Below are positions 8,020 to 18,020 of a DNA stretch of 64,000 bases, piece by piece. Location of the stretch: NCBI RefSeq assembly GCF_000153345.1, contig NZ_CH724127.1:658287-722286 (forward strand), read 5' to 3'. Every line of letters starts with the position of its first letter. Position 1 is the stretch's first letter. The notes beneath the pieces were generated by a model, which made no database searches, was not told where the DNA came from, and worked only from the letters and a program-made list of their open reading frames with translations. The DNA comes from Neptuniibacter caesariensis (lineage in GTDB: Bacteria > Pseudomonadota > Gammaproteobacteria > Pseudomonadales > Balneatricaceae). The position numbers were made by a program, and so were the translations under genes.

Positions 8020-10656
8020 ATGGGAAAATCCCTTGTAATTGTCGAATCACCTGCGAAAGCAAAGACTATTAATAAGTATCTGGGAAGCCAGTATGTTGTT
8101 AAGTCCAGTGTGGGTCATATTCGCGATTTGCCAACCAGTGGTAGCACGACCAAGAGTGATCCTAAAGAACGTGCTCGTCAGGCAGCGATCACACGTAAAA
8201 TGTCGCCTGAGCAGAAAATTGAGCACAAGAAGAAAAAAGCTCGAGCGCAGTTGATCGGGCGAATGGGTATTGATCCTGATAAAGGATGGGATCCTCATTA
8301 TGAAGTGCTACCAGGCAAAGAAAAGGTCGTAGATGAACTGAAACGACTCGCAAAGTCAGCCGATGAAATCTATCTCGCAACCGATTTGGATAGAGAGGGA
8401 GAGGCGATTGCCTGGCATCTGCGCGAAGCGATTGGTGGTGATGAAGATCGTTATCGCAGGGTTGTTTTCAATGAGATCACCAAGAAAGCAATTACCGAAG
8501 CGTTTGATGAACCTTCTGCACTGGATATGGATCGGGTTAATGCGCAGCAAGCGCGACGTTTCCTGGACCGAGTTGTTGGCTATATGGTTTCCCCACTGTT
8601 GTGGGAAAAGGTCGCACGTGGTTTATCCGCTGGTCGAGTACAGTCTGTTGCGGTTAAGTTGGTTGTAGAGCGGGAAAAAGAGATCAGGGCTTTCGTTCCA
8701 GAAGAGTTCTGGGAAGTGCAGGCCGATTCTTTGACGTCTGCAAAGGCTGAGTTACCGCTTCAGGTGCATCGTTATTTGGGTGAGACTTTCCGTCCGGGCT
8801 CTGAAGATGAGACCAATGCACACCTTGAGCGTTTACGCTCGGCAGCGCTAAACGTAGTCAGTCGCAAAGACAGACCTACAACCAGTAAGCCTTCAGCGCC
8901 ATTTATTACCTCCACGCTTCAACAGGCTGCGAGTACGCGCCTTGGGTTTGGGGTTAAGAAAACCATGATGATGGCTCAGCGTTTGTATGAAGCGGGTTAC
9001 ATCACCTATATGCGTACCGATTCTACAAACCTGAGTGCCGAAGCTGTGGCAAGTTGCCGCGAATATATCGGTGATAACTTCGGCAGTAAGTATCTGCCGG
9101 AAACACCCAATAGTTACAGTAGTAAAGAGGGTGCTCAGGAAGCCCATGAAGCGATCAGACCTTCTGATGTAAACGTTGAAGCAACCGCTCTGAAAGGAAT
9201 GGACCGCGATGCTGAACGTTTATACGAACTGATCAGAAGACAGTTCCTTGCATGTCAGATGACACCCGCTCAATTCCTGAGTACACGTGTGAGTGTTTCA
9301 GCCGGTGATTATGAGCTTGTGACAAAAGGACGAATTCTTAAGTTTGATGGCTATACGCGTGTAATGCCTGCTAAGGGTAAGGGTGAAGAAGATATCATCC
9401 TGCCTGATGTAGATGCGGGGGATACACTTGAGCTTGTTGCGCTTAATCCTAAGCAGCATTTTACCAAGCCAACGCCTCGTTACACTGAAGCGAGTTTGGT
9501 TAAAGAGCTTGAGAAGAAGGGTATTGGTCGCCCATCAACTTATGCTGCGATTATATCTACGATTCAGGACCGCGGTTATGTAGAAGTACAGAACCGACGT
9601 TTCTATGCTCAGAAAATGGGCGATATTGTCACCGAAAGGTTGAACGAGACTTTTTCTGATCTTATGGATTTTGGCTTCACCGCCAGAATGGAAGAAAGCC
9701 TGGATGATATCGCTGAAGGCAATGCCGATTGGAAGCAGTTACTTGATCAGTTCTATGCGGGTTTCTCTAAAAAGCTAGAGGAAGCGCAAGGGGTTGAAAA
9801 TGGTATGCGTCCTAACACGCCTACTGAAACCGATATTCCTTGCCCTGATTGTGGCAGGGATATGATGATCCGTACCGCTAGTACGGGTGTATTCCTCGGT
9901 TGCTCTGGTTATAGCCTGCCTCCTAAAGAGCGCTGTAAATGTACAATCAATCTGGTATCGGGTGATGAAGTCGTCAGCGTTGATGGTGATGATGAAGAAG
10001 AGTCACGTATCTTACGTAAGAAGCATCGCTGTAAGCTTTGTGGCTCCGCGATGGATTCCTACCTGATCGATGAAGGTCGCAAGCTGCATGTCTGTGGTAA
10101 TAACCCCGATTGTTCAGGGTTTGAAGTTGAAAAGGGCGAGTACCGAATTAAAGGGTATGATGGCCCAACGCTTGAATGCGATAAGTGTTCAGCTGAAATG
10201 CAGCTGAAAACCGGCCGTTTTGGTAAATATTTCGGTTGCACCGAGTGTAAGAACACCCGCAAGCTTTTGAAAAATGGTGAGCCTGCTCCACCTAAGATGG
10301 ATCCGGTGCCAATGCCTGAGCTTCAGTGTGAGAAAGTGGAAGATACCTATATCTTACGTGATGGCGCGTCGGGTCTGTTTTTGGCTGCCAGCCAGTTCCC
10401 GCGTAACAGGGAAACACGTGCACCGAAGATAGTTGAGCTTCTGCCGCATCAATCTGAAATTGATCCGAAATATGAGTTCCTATTCAGTGCGCCTAAACAG
10501 GATTCAGAAGGGAATTTAAGTGTTGTTCGTTACAGTCGAAAGACAAAGGAGCAATACGTTATGACCGAGGTCAATGGCAAAGCGACTGGATGGCGTGCAT
10601 TCTACAGGGATGGAAGCTGGGTTGAAGAAGAGACCCGGAAAAAAGCTAAGAAATAG
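8020..10656 (+). CDS. topA: DNA topoisomerase I (type IA, omega protein)
   Basis: An 878-residue enzyme that relaxes negative supercoils through a 5'-phosphotyrosine link. The N-terminal Toprim domain starts [15 protein letters not shown] and holds the [13 protein letters not shown] metal site. The catalytic tyrosine is Tyr330 in [13 protein letters not shown]. The C-terminal part has three cysteine clusters ([16 protein letters not shown]...CGNNPDC, CDKCSAE...CTEC), which are the topoisomerase I zinc ribbons, followed by a non-zinc repeat. A charged insertion of about 40 residues after the first Toprim strand ([14 protein letters not shown]) is common in pseudomonad-type enzymes. The start is preceded by AAGAAGGA. 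The next gene starts 11 bases on, suggesting one transcript. Confidence 0.97.
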   Translation: MGKSLVIVESPAKAKTINKYLGSQYVVKSSVGHIRDLPTSGSTTKSDPKERARQAAITRKMSPEQKIEHKKKKARAQLIGRMGIDPDKGWDPHYEVLPGKEKVVDELKRLAKSADEIYLATDLDREGEAIAWHLREAIGGDEDRYRRVVFNEITKKAITEAFDEPSALDMDRVNAQQARRFLDRVVGYMVSPLLWEKVARGLSAGRVQSVAVKLVVEREKEIRAFVPEEFWEVQADSLTSAKAELPLQVHRYLGETFRPGSEDETNAHLERLRSAALNVVSRKDRPTTSKPSAPFITSTLQQAASTRLGFGVKKTMMMAQRLYEAGYITYMRTDSTNLSAEAVASCREYIGDNFGSKYLPETPNSYSSKEGAQEAHEAIRPSDVNVEATALKGMDRDAERLYELIRRQFLACQMTPAQFLSTRVSVSAGDYELVTKGRILKFDGYTRVMPAKGKGEEDIILPDVDAGDTLELVALNPKQHFTKPTPRYTEASLVKELEKKGIGRPSTYAAIISTIQDRGYVEVQNRRFYAQKMGDIVTERLNETFSDLMDFGFTARMEESLDDIAEGNADWKQLLDQFYAGFSKKLEEAQGVENGMRPNTPTETDIPCPDCGRDMMIRTASTGVFLGCSGYSLPPKERCKCTINLVSGDEVVSVDGDDEEESRILRKKHRCKLCGSAMDSYLIDEGRKLHVCGNNPDCSGFEVEKGEYRIKGYDGPTLECDKCSAEMQLKTGRFGKYFGCTECKNTRKLLKNGEPAPPKMDPVPMPELQCEKVEDTYILRDGASGLFLAASQFPRNRETRAPKIVELLPHQSEIDPKYEFLFSAPKQDSEGNLSVVRYSRKTKEQYVMTEVNGKATGWRAFYRDGSWVEEETRKKAKK

Positions 10657-10667
10657 GTGGTGAAAGG

Positions 10668-11192
10668 ATGAGCGGGATCTATCTGGCACGAACCAATCAG
10701 AAACTGAGTTTTGCACGTATACATCTGGATCAGTTGAAGCGGGCGCAGAGTGATACGAGTTGGAATAAGCACGCATTAATTGAGTCATATAATGAGTCTG
10801 TGCTGTTCCATCTTACATCGGCTTATGATGCATTTTTGCGGGAGATAGCTGAACTGTATAAAGTGGATACAGAAACTTTATCTGGATATCGCTCACTCGC
10901 CGCTGAGCTTGATAAAACAGGGGTGGAAAGCCCCGAGTTAACGCAGCTAAGCTCACTTGAAGCTGATAATAAAGGCTGGTTACATAAGTTAATGTCGGCA
11001 TATGAAGCTTGCTGGCATGGTTCGGACAAGCAGAGCCAGCCTACGGAAACATCCAGTGTATCCGAGATACATGTATTGCAGGTTAACCCTGATCATGCAG
11101 AGGATGGTGAAATCATCGATGAATATGAAACATGGTTTGAATCACTTTCTGAACTCATTAATCGCCTGAGAGAAGGTATGCAGGAGTGGTAG
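10668..11192 (+). CDS. DUF6586-like protein of unknown function
   Basis: A 174-residue soluble, mostly helical protein. It starts ARTNQKLSFARIHLDQLKRA and has LIESYNESVLFHLTSAYDAFLREIAE, which resembles the small protein encoded between topA and sulA-lexA in Pseudomonas (family DUF6586, from memory). The C-terminal third is acidic. No catalytic residues stand out. A strong ribosome site (GGTGGTGAAAGG) precedes the ATG, 11 bases after topA. The constant placement next to topA and the SOS genes hints at a role near DNA metabolism, but this is guilt by association only. Confidence 0.75.
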   Translation: MSGIYLARTNQKLSFARIHLDQLKRAQSDTSWNKHALIESYNESVLFHLTSAYDAFLREIAELYKVDTETLSGYRSLAAELDKTGVESPELTQLSSLEADNKGWLHKLMSAYEACWHGSDKQSQPTETSSVSEIHVLQVNPDHAEDGEIIDEYETWFESLSELINRLREGMQEW

Positions 11193-11198
11193 TTTAAG

Positions 11199-11459
11199 GT
11201 GTCAGGAAATAATCCGGAACTAGTATTGGAAATCGTTGAACTGGAAGATGGCGAGCTTGCTATCAGGGATGCGGATAGTGGTTCTGAACCCATCATGAAA
11301 ATTAACTTCTCAGAAGAAATTCGAGAAAAGTTAAATGATCAATGTCTTGAAGTGGCCCGTGTAATGTTAACTGCTGGTATTCAGATGGTGGCTGAGTCGG
11401 GCGTTGATTTGTCTAATAATGAAAGTGAGCAGGAACAACCTGCTCCCACTATTCATTAA
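11199..11459 (+). CDS. small acidic conserved protein
   Basis: An 86-residue acidic protein with a GTG start at 11199, six bases after the previous stop. It contains ELVLEIVELEDGELAIRDADSG, then a predicted amphipathic helix (EEIREKLNDQCLEVARVMLTAGIQMVAES) and a disordered acidic tail. A similar short gene occupies this place in Pseudomonas, between topA and sulA. I know no function. It is most likely the last gene of a topA transcript and converges on sulA. Confidence 0.68.
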   Translation: MSGNNPELVLEIVELEDGELAIRDADSGSEPIMKINFSEEIREKLNDQCLEVARVMLTAGIQMVAESGVDLSNNESEQEQPAPTIH

Positions 11460-11472
11460 ATTTTTGCATAGT

Positions 11473-11925
11473 TTAGCTGTGCTGGCGGCGGCGAATAACA
11501 ATGCCGTGACTTTGGCCCTCTTTCGCCGCTGATTCTAATCCCGAAAGCTCCTCTTCCGATAAATATCCCGGCCAGGAAATTACCGCGTGGCTGGTTCCGG
11601 TGCTAAGTGCTTGTTGGGCAAGTTCGTATGTGCTGTGTTTATTATCCGGGTTTAGCAAAATGACTTTGCTTAGATCAATACCTGCTTCGATCAACAGGTG
11701 CTTTGGAAGTAGTACTGGTGGGGCAATCCAGACAAACCAGCGATCATCTCTGCTTAATTGAGCTAGCAGAGGCATAAGCATAGGAATGTTAGAAAAGTTA
11801 TCATCTTTAACGACAATTTCTGTAACTGTTCCTGCTAAATTGCTTTGAGAACGGTCAGTTTTCAGCTGTACGATATGCTCTTTATGCTTTGGGAATAAAG
11901 ATGCGTTTGCCTGTAATGCCATCAT
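11473..11925 (-). CDS. sulA: SOS cell-division inhibitor SulA
   Basis: A 150-residue protein of the SulA/RecA-fold family, which binds FtsZ and blocks septation after DNA damage. Supporting segments are TEIVVKDDNFSNIPMLMPLLAQLSRDDRWFVWIAPP and LLIEAGIDLSKVILLNPDN, matching the conserved core of SulA, and a weakly conserved, Lon-sensitive type C-terminus. The gene lies two bases downstream of lexA, so it should be transcribed from the LexA-controlled promoter. This lexA-sulA order is the one known from Pseudomonas. The family is poorly conserved, but the location makes the call solid. Confidence 0.87.
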   Translation of the reverse strand: MMALQANASLFPKHKEHIVQLKTDRSQSNLAGTVTEIVVKDDNFSNIPMLMPLLAQLSRDDRWFVWIAPPVLLPKHLLIEAGIDLSKVILLNPDNKHSTYELAQQALSTGTSHAVISWPGYLSEEELSGLESAAKEGQSHGIVIRRRQHS

Positions 11926-11927
11926 GC

Positions 11928-12530
11928 TTAGTTACCTCTGCGAATAACTCCAACACCTAAACCTTCAATTGCGATCTCCTGTTCGGACAGGTCGACAACA
12001 ATCGGCTCGAATTCTTCGTTTTCTGCGATCAGATAAACGATATTACCTTCCTGCTTAAAGCGCTTTACAGTGACTTCATCGTCAAGCCTGGCGACAACGA
12101 TTTCACCATCGCGGGCTTGCTGGCACTGATGAACGGCCAGAAGGTCGCCATCCATAATGCCAATGTCTTTCATGCTTGTTCCCTTCACTCTCAGAAGATA
12201 ATCGGCTTTTGGGTGAAAGAAGTCAGAGGAAATGGTGCAATGATCTTCAACATGTTCCTGGGCTAGAATCGGTGATCCTGCTGCCACTTGACCAACAATC
12301 GGCAGTCCAGTCTCTTCTTCCAGTTCTGGCACACGAATACCACGAGATGTCCCTGGGATAATTTCAATGGCACCTTTTTTGGCGAGCGCTTTAAGGTGTT
12401 CTTCTGCAGCGTTGGCAGATTTGAATCCAAGATCACGAGCTATATCAGCACGTGTAGGGGGGTAACCCGTTTCTCCGATGTGCCGTTTAATGCAATCAAG
12501 AACTTCCGTTTGTCGTTTTGTTAGTTTCAT
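11928..12530 (-). CDS. lexA: LexA repressor, SOS regulator
   Basis: A 200-residue repressor. An N-terminal winged-helix domain ([15 protein letters not shown]...[27 protein letters not shown]) is followed by the S24 self-cleaving domain. The scissile bond is Ala84-Gly85 in QVAAGSP, with the catalytic dyad Ser119 (GTSMKD) and Lys156 (VTVKRF). These positions equal those of E. coli LexA. RecA-ssDNA filaments trigger self-cleavage and derepress the SOS genes. The first LexA box begins only 11 bases upstream of its start codon, so it should be autoregulated. sulA follows two bases downstream, and dinG is divergent. Confidence 0.97.
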   Translation of the reverse strand: MKLTKRQTEVLDCIKRHIGETGYPPTRADIARDLGFKSANAAEEHLKALAKKGAIEIIPGTSRGIRVPELEEETGLPIVGQVAAGSPILAQEHVEDHCTISSDFFHPKADYLLRVKGTSMKDIGIMDGDLLAVHQCQQARDGEIVVARLDDEVTVKRFKQEGNIVYLIAENEEFEPIVVDLSEQEIAIEGLGVGVIRRGN

Positions 12531-12540
12531 GATCTCGGTT

Positions 12541-12556
12541 CTGGTTGTTTATACAG
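12541..12556. promoter_or_regulatory. LexA box 1 (lexA-proximal)
   Basis: CTGGTTGTTTATACAG, a 16-base site of the form CTGT-N8-ACAG with one mismatch (CTGG). It begins 11 bases upstream of the lexA start codon and is centred 19 bases from box 2, about two helical turns. Confidence 0.78.
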
Positions 12557-12559
12557 TAC

Positions 12560-12575
12560 TTGTATTTTTATACAG
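12560..12575. promoter_or_regulatory. LexA box 2
   Basis: TTGTATTTTTATACAG, matching CTGT-N8-ACAG with a single change in the first base and an AT-rich core as in the E. coli consensus. It lies between box 1 and box 3 in the lexA-dinG gap. Confidence 0.82.
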
Positions 12576-12599
12576 TGTTTTTCATTTGTAAAGTAACTA

Positions 12600-12615
12600 A
12601 TGTTTTTTTATACAG
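12600..12615. promoter_or_regulatory. LexA box 3 (dinG-proximal)
   Basis: ATGTTTTTTTATACAG, matching CTGT-N8-ACAG except for the first base. It is centred 40 bases from box 2, about four helical turns, and lies about 68 bases upstream of the proposed dinG start. It is the best placed to control dinG. Confidence 0.75.
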
Positions 12616-12682
12616 TGTTTTTTGTTTTTGTGGTTTTATACCTGTTAAAATTGATAGCTCTTTGCATCTTGGAATATCACCT

Positions 12683-14806
12683 TTGTTAGATAAGCAGATA
12701 CAGAAAACAATCCAGCAGGCTTATTCTTCATTTCTTGATAATCGTGGTTTAAAAGCCCGTTACGGCCAAAAAATGATGATTGCCGAAGTCGCCCGCACGC
12801 TTGGTTCAATTAATAGTAACCATGAGGGTGTCCGTGAGGGTGGTAACCATATTTGTGTCACGGAAGCTGGCACAGGTACAGGTAAAACCATGGCCTATCT
12901 GCTTGCGTCTGTGCCCATTGCTCAGGCTAGAAATAAAAAGGTTGTTGTATCTACAGCGACTGTTGCGCTCCAGGAGCAGCTTATTCTCAAAGATCTTCCT
13001 CAGTTAGTGACTGAAGCGGGCATTAATCTGACCTATGGGCTCGCAAAGGGGCGCGGGAGATATTTTTGTATTTCTAACGCAGAAAAGGTTTTAGAGCAGC
13101 AAAATGAGTTAGGGCAGATAGCCCTATATGAAGATGAAGTCGCTCAGAAACTTGATCAAGAAGTTATCCTGGAAGTTAAAGGTCTCTTGAGTCAATATGC
13201 TTCTGGGGAATGGGATGGTGATAGAGATAGCCTGGTTGATACGGTGCCTGATCCTATCTGGCAGCTCTCTACCAGTGATCATGTCAGGTGCACTAACAGG
13301 CGATGCAGTAATTTCTCCAGCTGTCCTTTCTTTCTGGCACGTCAGCAGTTGGACAAATGGGATCTGATTGTTGCAAATCATGACCTGGTTCTCGCTGATC
13401 TCTCTTTAGGGGGAGGTGCAATCTTATCTCCGCCTGAAGATACGATTTATATCTTTGATGAAGGTCACCATCTATCGACAAAAACCACCGGGCATTTTGC
13501 ATATAGTCTCAGAATAAAATCGAGCATCCGTTGGTTAAGTACGGTTACACGTACGCTAAATAAGCTTTTAAATGAGGCTTCAGAGCACGTAGTTCTGATT
13601 AGTTACATTGATAAGCTGGCGACCCCTTTTTCCGATATGGAGAGGAGTCTGCAAGAGATGCAAACCCTCTTGAATATGCTGCTTGAAGATAAGTTATCAG
13701 GTCCCTCAGATCGATACCGTTTTGCGCAGGGAATTATTCCTGAATCCCTGCAGTTGAGCGCATTAAACCTAGCCCAGGCTGCTGAAAGGGTAGTTCTAAA
13801 ATTTGAGCAAATAGTTGATCTGCTTAAAGAGGGTATGGATGGTGAGTTGGCTGATCTTCCAAGAGAGATGGGGGAAAAGTGGTTCCCGCAAATAGGCGCT
13901 TTTCATTCGAGAGTTCAGTCTATATATGGTCTCGCACGCTCCTATTCAGCATCTGATCAAACAGGCGCGTTACCGACAGCAAGGTGGATACAGAAGGTTG
14001 ATGGCAATGAGGGTATTGATCTTGCCTGCCATAGTAGTCCGGTTTCAGCAGCGGATAACCTTGAAGAGCACCTTTGGAGTCAGTGCTATGGTGCAGTTGT
14101 AACTTCAGCAACATTAACTGCGTTGGGGCGGTTTGATCGGTTATATACCGACCTTGGGATACCTTCTGACAGTCCTTGTGCGGTCTTTAACAGCCCTTTC
14201 GATTTTCAAAATGCAGCACAATTACGAGTGCCTGCAATGAAAACAGATCCAGGGAACCCTGATCTTCATAATCAGGAAATCAGTGATTATTTAATCCAGT
14301 TGTTACCCACTGAAACTTCAGCATTGGTATTATTCAGTTCTTGGCGTCAGATGCGGTATGTTCTCGATGCGATGCCTGCTACTATTGTCGCTGATAGTAT
14401 TTTAGTTCAGGGTGATCTGGCTAAGCATGAAATTCTTCGCCAGCATCGTGAAAAAATAGACCAGCAGAAGGCGAGCATTATTTTTGGATTGGCTTCTTTT
14501 GCTGAAGGCGTTGATCTGCCTGGTAAGTATCTTACCCATGTGATCATTACAAAATTACCTTTTGGGGTTCCCGATGACCCTGTTGATGCTACTTACTCTG
14601 AGTGGATTGAATCTCAGGGGCGCAACCCATTTGAGGAATGGGTCATACCGATGGCATCGATGCGATTGACACAGGCAACGGGAAGGCTTCTTCGAACAGA
14701 AGAAGATAAAGGCGATATAACTCTGTTGGACAGGCGGTTTATAACCCGGCGCTATGGTAAACAATTACTGGCTGCTCTTCCGCCGTACCGACGTAAATTT
14801 TCTTAG
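12683..14806 (+). CDS. dinG: ATP-dependent DNA helicase DinG
   Basis: An XPD-like superfamily 2 helicase with 5'-3' polarity. It has Walker [16 protein letters not shown], a DEGHH box in place of DEAH, four cysteines of an iron-sulfur cluster (one in [10 protein letters not shown], three in [17 protein letters not shown]) and the C-terminal motif [15 protein letters not shown]. The open frame extends upstream to an ATG at 12545, but that start lies inside the LexA boxes and codes for a Phe/Tyr/Val-rich stretch unlike DinG. I place the start at TTG 12683, preceded by TTGGAA, giving 707 residues against 716 in E. coli; TTG 12662 is an alternative. LexA control is expected. Confidence 0.9.
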   Translation: MLDKQIQKTIQQAYSSFLDNRGLKARYGQKMMIAEVARTLGSINSNHEGVREGGNHICVTEAGTGTGKTMAYLLASVPIAQARNKKVVVSTATVALQEQLILKDLPQLVTEAGINLTYGLAKGRGRYFCISNAEKVLEQQNELGQIALYEDEVAQKLDQEVILEVKGLLSQYASGEWDGDRDSLVDTVPDPIWQLSTSDHVRCTNRRCSNFSSCPFFLARQQLDKWDLIVANHDLVLADLSLGGGAILSPPEDTIYIFDEGHHLSTKTTGHFAYSLRIKSSIRWLSTVTRTLNKLLNEASEHVVLISYIDKLATPFSDMERSLQEMQTLLNMLLEDKLSGPSDRYRFAQGIIPESLQLSALNLAQAAERVVLKFEQIVDLLKEGMDGELADLPREMGEKWFPQIGAFHSRVQSIYGLARSYSASDQTGALPTARWIQKVDGNEGIDLACHSSPVSAADNLEEHLWSQCYGAVVTSATLTALGRFDRLYTDLGIPSDSPCAVFNSPFDFQNAAQLRVPAMKTDPGNPDLHNQEISDYLIQLLPTETSALVLFSSWRQMRYVLDAMPATIVADSILVQGDLAKHEILRQHREKIDQQKASIIFGLASFAEGVDLPGKYLTHVIITKLPFGVPDDPVDATYSEWIESQGRNPFEEWVIPMASMRLTQATGRLLRTEEDKGDITLLDRRFITRRYGKQLLAALPPYRRKFS

Positions 14807-14817
14807 GAATTAGTGAC

Positions 14818-16311
14818 TTGAGTACTGAAAACAAAGTGGAAGCTCCAACTGAGAGCTCAAAAAATAAAAAGAACGATTCCACGCGCAAGCCTCAAAGAAG
14901 AAGACGCTCAAACTATCGGAATAATAAAGTTCAATGGGATCCATCGAAATTTGTGGTGCCTGAGCAAGAAGGGAAGATGCGTTTTCATGATTTCAATCTT
15001 CCTGATGATGTATTGCACGCGATTTCGGATCTTAAATTTGAATACTGTACTGGTATTCAGGCAGAGACTATTCCCGCAGCACTTGCTGGAAAGGACATTA
15101 TCGGTAAGGCGCAGACGGGAACAGGCAAAACAGCTGCCTTCCTGTTGGGTATTATTACGGATCTAATCGATTATCCACTTGAAGAAAAGCCTCGCTTGGG
15201 TGAGCCGCGTGCACTCGTTGTTGCGCCAACCCGAGAACTTGCCCTGCAAATAGCTGAAGATGCCAAAGGCCTGGCTAAATATACTGATCTCCATGTGGTT
15301 AGCCTGGTTGGTGGTATGGATTATGAAAAGCAGCGTCAGAAGCTAAAGAAAAAGCCTGTCGATATTCTGGTCGCAACGCCGGGTCGTTTGATCGATTTTG
15401 TGAACCGAAAGGATGTTGATCTTTGGAACGTAGAGGTACTGGTACTCGATGAAGCGGATCGTATGCTAAGCATGGGCTTTATCCCTGATGTGCGTACGAT
15501 TGTACGTAATACTCCGCGTAAAGGTGCTGACCGCCAGACATTATTGTATAGCGCAACCTTTACCGACGATATCCTCAATCTGGCGGAACAGTGGACACTT
15601 GATGCTGTGAAGATTGAGATCGCACCAGAAATTAAAACCACAGATAATGTTACACAGACGGTTTACCTCGTCTCGGGTGAAGAAAAGTATCGTTTGCTTC
15701 GTAACTACATGGATAAAGACCATGCAGAGAAAGTCATTGTCTTTGGTAATCGCAGAGATGAGACGCGCCGTTTAGCTGATCGGCTCTGTAAAGACGGTAT
15801 TCGTGCGGCACTGATGTCCGGTGAAATTCCTCAACAAAAACGAGTACGTACCCTGGAAGATTTCAGAAGTGGGAAAATTCAGGTACTCGTTGCTACTGAT
15901 GTCGCGGGTCGTGGCATTCACATTGATGGTGTGACTCACGTCTTTAACTATCAACTTCCTGAAGATCCTGATGATTATGTACATCGTATCGGTCGTACAG
16001 GGCGTGCAGGCGCTACCGGCGCTTCGATCTGCTTTGCTTGCGAAGACGACTCATTCCTTATTCCTGAAATTGAAGCTGAAACAGGTGTGAAACTGGAGTG
16101 TGTCCATCCTGAAGCTGAGCTTTTGCTTGAACCAAAAGCAAAGGTTAATACAGATGAAAAGCCTGAAGAGAGCGCTCCAGATGTGCCTAAGTCAGAGGTT
16201 CTTGAAGAGGCCAATCAGCAAGAGCCAAAAGCAGTTGAAGAGCCTTCAGAAGCGAATGTAACTGATAAAACTGAAATGTCAGGCGATAGCGAAGATGTCT
16301 CAAGAGGATAA
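14818..16311 (+). CDS. rhlB: DEAD-box ATP-dependent RNA helicase, RhlB-like
   Basis: A 497-residue RNA helicase. After a basic, probably disordered head ([15 protein letters not shown]) come the Q motif ([13 protein letters not shown]), motif [28 protein letters not shown], the DEAD box [12 protein letters not shown], and the C-terminal [18 protein letters not shown] and [13 protein letters not shown] motifs. The [10 protein letters not shown] lead-in and the pattern fit RhlB, the degradosome partner, although RhlE-type paralogues are hard to exclude. The tail of about 80 residues is acidic and rich in Glu, Pro and Ala. The start is a TTG at 14818 with AGGAAT eight bases upstream, 11 bases after dinG. 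Confidence 0.88.
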   Translation: MSTENKVEAPTESSKNKKNDSTRKPQRRRRSNYRNNKVQWDPSKFVVPEQEGKMRFHDFNLPDDVLHAISDLKFEYCTGIQAETIPAALAGKDIIGKAQTGTGKTAAFLLGIITDLIDYPLEEKPRLGEPRALVVAPTRELALQIAEDAKGLAKYTDLHVVSLVGGMDYEKQRQKLKKKPVDILVATPGRLIDFVNRKDVDLWNVEVLVLDEADRMLSMGFIPDVRTIVRNTPRKGADRQTLLYSATFTDDILNLAEQWTLDAVKIEIAPEIKTTDNVTQTVYLVSGEEKYRLLRNYMDKDHAEKVIVFGNRRDETRRLADRLCKDGIRAALMSGEIPQQKRVRTLEDFRSGKIQVLVATDVAGRGIHIDGVTHVFNYQLPEDPDDYVHRIGRTGRAGATGASICFACEDDSFLIPEIEAETGVKLECVHPEAELLLEPKAKVNTDEKPEESAPDVPKSEVLEEANQQEPKAVEEPSEANVTDKTEMSGDSEDVSRG

Positions 16312-16519
16312 GCATAAGACCAAACGTTTGGCTAACATCATCGCGGTAGTGTTTAGTGCGGTGATCGCAGCCCTAGGTGTAGCGGGTTATCAGAGAACTG
16401 ATGATCCATTACAACTGATCTTATTTCTAGGCTTAGCAGTATTGGGATATATCATTGTTATATTTCTTTTCAAGGGAATTAACAAAATCCTCGATACGAT
16501 GGACGACTCTGCTAAATAG
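16295..16519 (+). CDS. small two-helix inner-membrane protein
   Basis: A 74-residue protein with two predicted membrane helices (about residues 13-30, [17 protein letters not shown], and 41-60, [19 protein letters not shown]), a basic N-terminus and an acidic end. Its ATG lies 17 bases inside the end of the helicase gene in another frame, and AAGATGTCTCAAGAGG provides nearby purines. The strong membrane pattern and its fit in the gap before gpsA argue for a real gene. I do not recognise the family. Confidence 0.65.
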   Translation: MSQEDKHKTKRLANIIAVVFSAVIAALGVAGYQRTDDPLQLILFLGLAVLGYIIVIFLFKGINKILDTMDDSAK

Positions 16520-16542
16520 TCAGCACGTGGCGAGTATTTTTT

Positions 16543-17571
16543 ATGACTGTTTTGAAAAAGGTTGCGGTACTTGGTGGTGGAAGTTTCGGTACTGTAATTG
16601 CGAACCTGATCGCGGAAAATGGATATGATGTTCAGTTGTGGATGCGCGATCAGCAGCGAGCGGATCAACTTAACTACGAACATGAAAACAAGCGTTACCT
16701 GCCTGGTTATTCACTTTCTGAGAAAGTGGTAGCGACATCTGATTTACAATCAGTTGTACAGGATGCTGAGCTAGTATTTGTTTCTATTCCCAGCCAATCT
16801 TTTAGAGATGTTATCAAGCAGGCGAAGCCATTTATAAACGAAGGGCAGATGTTTGTTAGTACGACTAAGGGAATTGAGGCAAAAACATTTAGCTTAATGA
16901 GCGAGATCCTCAGTGAGGAATTACCCGGCGCTCAAGTGGGTGTTCTAAGTGGTCCAAACCTGGCTAAGGAGGTGGTGGCCAAGCAGCTGACTGCTACCGT
17001 TGTAGCTAGTGAGTCACAGTTACTTCGTTCCAGTGTTCAGACAATACTTCACTCATCATACTTCCGTGTTTATGCCAGTTCTGACACTTATGGTGTGGAG
17101 TTGGGAGGAACGCTTAAGAACATCTACGCTATTGCGGCTGGACTCAGTGCTGCACTAGGTATGGGCGAGAATACTCGGGCGATGTTAATGACGCGTAGCC
17201 TTGCAGAAATGAGCCGCTTTGCTGTTTGCATGGGCGCTAATCCAATGACCTTTATTGGGTTAGCGGGTGTCGGAGATCTGATTGTTACCTGTATGTCCCC
17301 CTTGAGCCGCAACTACAGAGTGGGTCATGCTCTGGGAGAGGGTAAAACATTAGAGGAAGCCGTTGAAGCCTTAGGGCAGGTTGCTGAAGGTGTGAATACC
17401 ATTAAGCAAGTTAAAGAGAAAGCATCGGAAATGCAGGTATATATGCCTCTCGTGACGGGTTTGTATGAAGTTGTGTTTAATCATGCGCCTGTTGCTGAAG
17501 TGGTTAAAATGCTGATGATGAATGAGCAAAGCACTGATGTTGAGTTCGTGCTTCCTCGTGGGGATATATGA
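16543..17571 (+). CDS. gpsA: glycerol-3-phosphate dehydrogenase [NAD(P)+]
   Basis: A 342-residue cytoplasmic enzyme that reduces dihydroxyacetone phosphate to sn-glycerol 3-phosphate, the first step of phospholipid synthesis. Rossmann motif [17 protein letters not shown] is at residues 10-26. [28 protein letters not shown] and the catalytic-lysine segment [24 protein letters not shown] follow, all in family order. The end of the gene overlaps sixA by four bases (ATGA), so the two are translationally coupled. Confidence 0.96.
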   Translation: MTVLKKVAVLGGGSFGTVIANLIAENGYDVQLWMRDQQRADQLNYEHENKRYLPGYSLSEKVVATSDLQSVVQDAELVFVSIPSQSFRDVIKQAKPFINEGQMFVSTTKGIEAKTFSLMSEILSEELPGAQVGVLSGPNLAKEVVAKQLTATVVASESQLLRSSVQTILHSSYFRVYASSDTYGVELGGTLKNIYAIAAGLSAALGMGENTRAMLMTRSLAEMSRFAVCMGANPMTFIGLAGVGDLIVTCMSPLSRNYRVGHALGEGKTLEEAVEALGQVAEGVNTIKQVKEKASEMQVYMPLVTGLYEVVFNHAPVAEVVKMLMMNEQSTDVEFVLPRGDI

Positions 17572-18020
17572 AGATCTTCGTTATGCGCCATGGAGAGGCC
17601 GAGTTTCACGCCAGTAGTGATAAGTCACGTCAATTGACAGTGAGAGGTCGGTTGCAGGTTGAAACGAAAGCGAAGTCTATTCTGTGCCTTTTATCTGAGG
17701 TTGATATCATTTTACACAGCTCTTATACCCGAGCGAAGCAAACTGCTGAGATCATGGCAGATACGTTGAAGCTTAAAGATGTTGAAGAGCTGGAGCATTG
17801 GACGCCAGACTCTGATCCCCGCAATGCAATTTCTTCCCTTGAGGGGGTTGTAGATCGAACCCCGCTTATTGTTACCCACATGCCTCTCATTTCCTATGTA
17901 GAGGCGCTCTTATGTGATGGGAATATGGTAAGCCCCGCCGGTTTTAATTGTGCTGAGATTGTTCAAATTGAAGCAGAGTGGCCGGCTATTGGGCTTGGCT
18001 TTAATGCAATTCGTTTTTAA
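17568..18020 (+). CDS. sixA: phosphohistidine phosphatase SixA
   Basis: A 150-residue histidine phosphatase of the RHG family. The phospho-accepting His8 sits in [11 protein letters not shown], and a second conserved segment [14 protein letters not shown] and [14 protein letters not shown] supply the remaining active-site Arg and His. SixA removes phosphate from histidine phosphotransfer domains (ArcB) and the nitrogen PTS protein NPr. The start overlaps the gpsA stop by four bases. The stop overlaps that of the convergent polymerase gene through a shared TTAA. Confidence 0.92.
   Translation: MKIFVMRHGEAEFHASSDKSRQLTVRGRLQVETKAKSILCLLSEVDIILHSSYTRAKQTAEIMADTLKLKDVEELEHWTPDSDPRNAISSLEGVVDRTPLIVTHMPLISYVEALLCDGNMVSPAGFNCAEIVQIEAEWPAIGLGFNAIRF

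Noticed and set aside
12545-12682. Upstream extension of dinG to an ATG at 12545
   Set aside because: It overlaps the LexA boxes and the promoter region, codes for an atypical hydrophobic stretch, and would make DinG longer than its family.
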